Source: Chlorocebus sabaeus
Taxonomy: Eukaryota; Chordata; Mammalia; Primates; Cercopithecidae
Direction: 5' to 3'
NCBI RefSeq assembly: GCF_047675955.1
Contig: NW_027327632.1
Coordinates: 186,001-250,000 of the forward strand
Length of the DNA stretch: 64,000 nt
The stretch's first letter is position 1, and each line of letters starts with the position of its first letter. Shown here in pieces: positions 63,101-64,000 of this stretch. Below the pieces are notes generated by a model. That model had not been told where the DNA came from and did not search any database. It worked only from the letters and a program-made list of their open reading frames with translations. The position numbers and the translations under genes were made by a program.

Positions 63101-63652
63101 AGACCAACACGGCGCAAACCAGTTTTGACGGGGTCAAACCAGAGTCAAACGGGTTTTCACCAGATCAAACCAGGCCAGACCGGCTCAAACCGATTTTGAC
63201 CGGCTCAAACTGGGCTCAAACCGGAACAAAATGGCTCAAACCTGTTTTGACGTGCTCAAACCAGAGTCAAACGGGTTTTGACCTGATCAAACCAGGCCAG
63301 ACCGGCTGAAACCGGTTTTGACTGGCTCAAACCGGACTCAAACCGCACCAGACCGGCTCAAACCTGTTTTGACTGGCTCAAACCGGACTCAAACCGGACC
63401 AGACCGGCTCAAACTGGTTTTGACCGGCTGAAACCAGACTCAAACCGGACTACACAGGCTCAAATCGATTTTGAACGTGTCAAACCTGACTGAAACAGGA
63501 ACAGACCGGCTCAAACAGGAACAGATCGGCTCAAAACGGCTCAAACCAGAACAGACCGGCTCCAACCGGCTCAAACCGGACCACAACATCTCAAACCGGT
63601 TTTCACCGGCTCAAACCGGACTCATTCGGGTTTTGACCGGATCAAACCAGGC
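57161..63652 (+). repeat. CCGG satellite, distal zone
   Basis: This is a continuation of the array, with landmark variants near 57162, 59109 and 59773. The last two read CTCGTAGACTGG in place of CTCTTAGACTGG. Segments around 58220-58950, 59250-59600 and 59985-60380 are related copies. The segment 61356-61839 is repeated at about 63280-63761 with an offset of about 1922 bp. Confidence 0.6.
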
Positions 63653-64000
63653 CACACCTGCTCAAACCGGTTTTGACCGGCTCAAACCGGACTCAAACCG
63701 GCCCAGACCTGTTCCAACCGGTTTTGACTGGCTAAAACCGGACCAGACCGGCTCAAACTGAACCAGACCGACTGAAACCGGTTTTGACGGCCTCAAACCG
63801 GACTAAAACCGGTCCGGACCGGCTCAAACAGGAACACACCTGCTCAAACCGGTTTTGACCGGCTCAAACCGGACTCAAACCGGCCCACACCTGTTCCAAC
63901 CGGTTTTGACTGGCTAAAACGGGACCAGACCGGCTCAAACTGAACCAGACCGACTGAAACCGGTTTTGACGGCCTCAAACCGGACTAAAACCGGTCCGGA
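63653..64000 (+). repeat. 182 bp tandem duplication at the window end
   Basis: CACACCTGCTCAAACC starts at 63653 and again at 63835. The text then matches almost base for base to ACCGGTCCGGA at 63818 and 64000, with differences at only a few positions. The second copy runs off the window. Confidence 0.85.

Larger units (their letters stand above)
28512..64000 (+). repeat. CCGG satellite, right block (inverted relative to the left blocks)
   Basis: The + strand now reads CGGCTCAAAC, CGGTTTTGAC, CGGACTCAAAC and CGGACCAGAC, the reverse complement of the text before the gap. The array is uninterrupted to the window end, without transposons or unique DNA. Landmark variants divide it into segments of 0.35-3.4 kb, several of which are duplicated copies of one another. 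Some segments (for example 42231-42900) match the reverse complement of sequence before the gap (27730-28400) almost word for word, so both arms belong to the same family. Confidence 0.96.

Noticed and set aside
1..64000. A telomeric or subterminal satellite (TTAGGG or StSat type) or the GC-rich VNTR of SVA/LAVA elements.
   Set aside because: No TTAGGG runs, no AT-rich 32 bp unit, and no Alu-like or retroviral parts next to the GC-rich repeat.

Overview
The window is almost entirely tandem satellite DNA. I see no supportable protein-coding gene, RNA gene, transposon or CRISPR array. Two unrelated satellite families are present.

Family 1, called here the CCGG satellite, fills about 57 kb (1-7280, 14048-28411, 28512-64000). 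It is built from 10-11 bp modules: CGGCTCAAAC, CGGTTTTGAC, CGGACTCAAAC and CGGACCAGAC. These combine into a unit of about 51 bp that carries a CCGG every 10-11 bp. Superimposed on this are imperfect higher-order units of about 0.9 to 5 kb, recognisable by shared landmark variants and by pairs of segments that align for kilobases. I do not recognise this satellite as a named family.

Family 2 (7281-14047) is alpha satellite, the roughly 171 bp centromeric repeat of simian primates. It is arranged as a regular trimer (C-A-B, about 513 bp), with 40 monomers in 13 and a bit trimers. Its text closely resembles the African green monkey alpha monomer that I recall. The trimer, rather than the common dimer of about 340 bp, weakly suggests a New World monkey of the saki/uakari group, for which a unit of about 0.5 kb has been reported as far as I remember. 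I am confident of a simian primate (peri)centromere and not confident of the genus.

Layout: 1-7280 CCGG satellite, left orientation; 7281-14047 alpha island; 14048-28411 CCGG satellite, same orientation; 28412-28511 exactly 100 N (assembly gap); 28512-64000 CCGG satellite in the opposite orientation. The long open frames on one strand of the CCGG satellite are a by-product of a 51 bp (17-codon) period on a strand poor in stop codons, not genes.

The main points for a second look are: the CCGG satellite itself, which is CpG-dense and in step with the DNA helix; the fact that its modules match the textbook CP2/grainyhead binding pattern; the alpha block set into it in near-perfect register; the strand flip at the gap; and several recent kilobase-scale tandem duplications.
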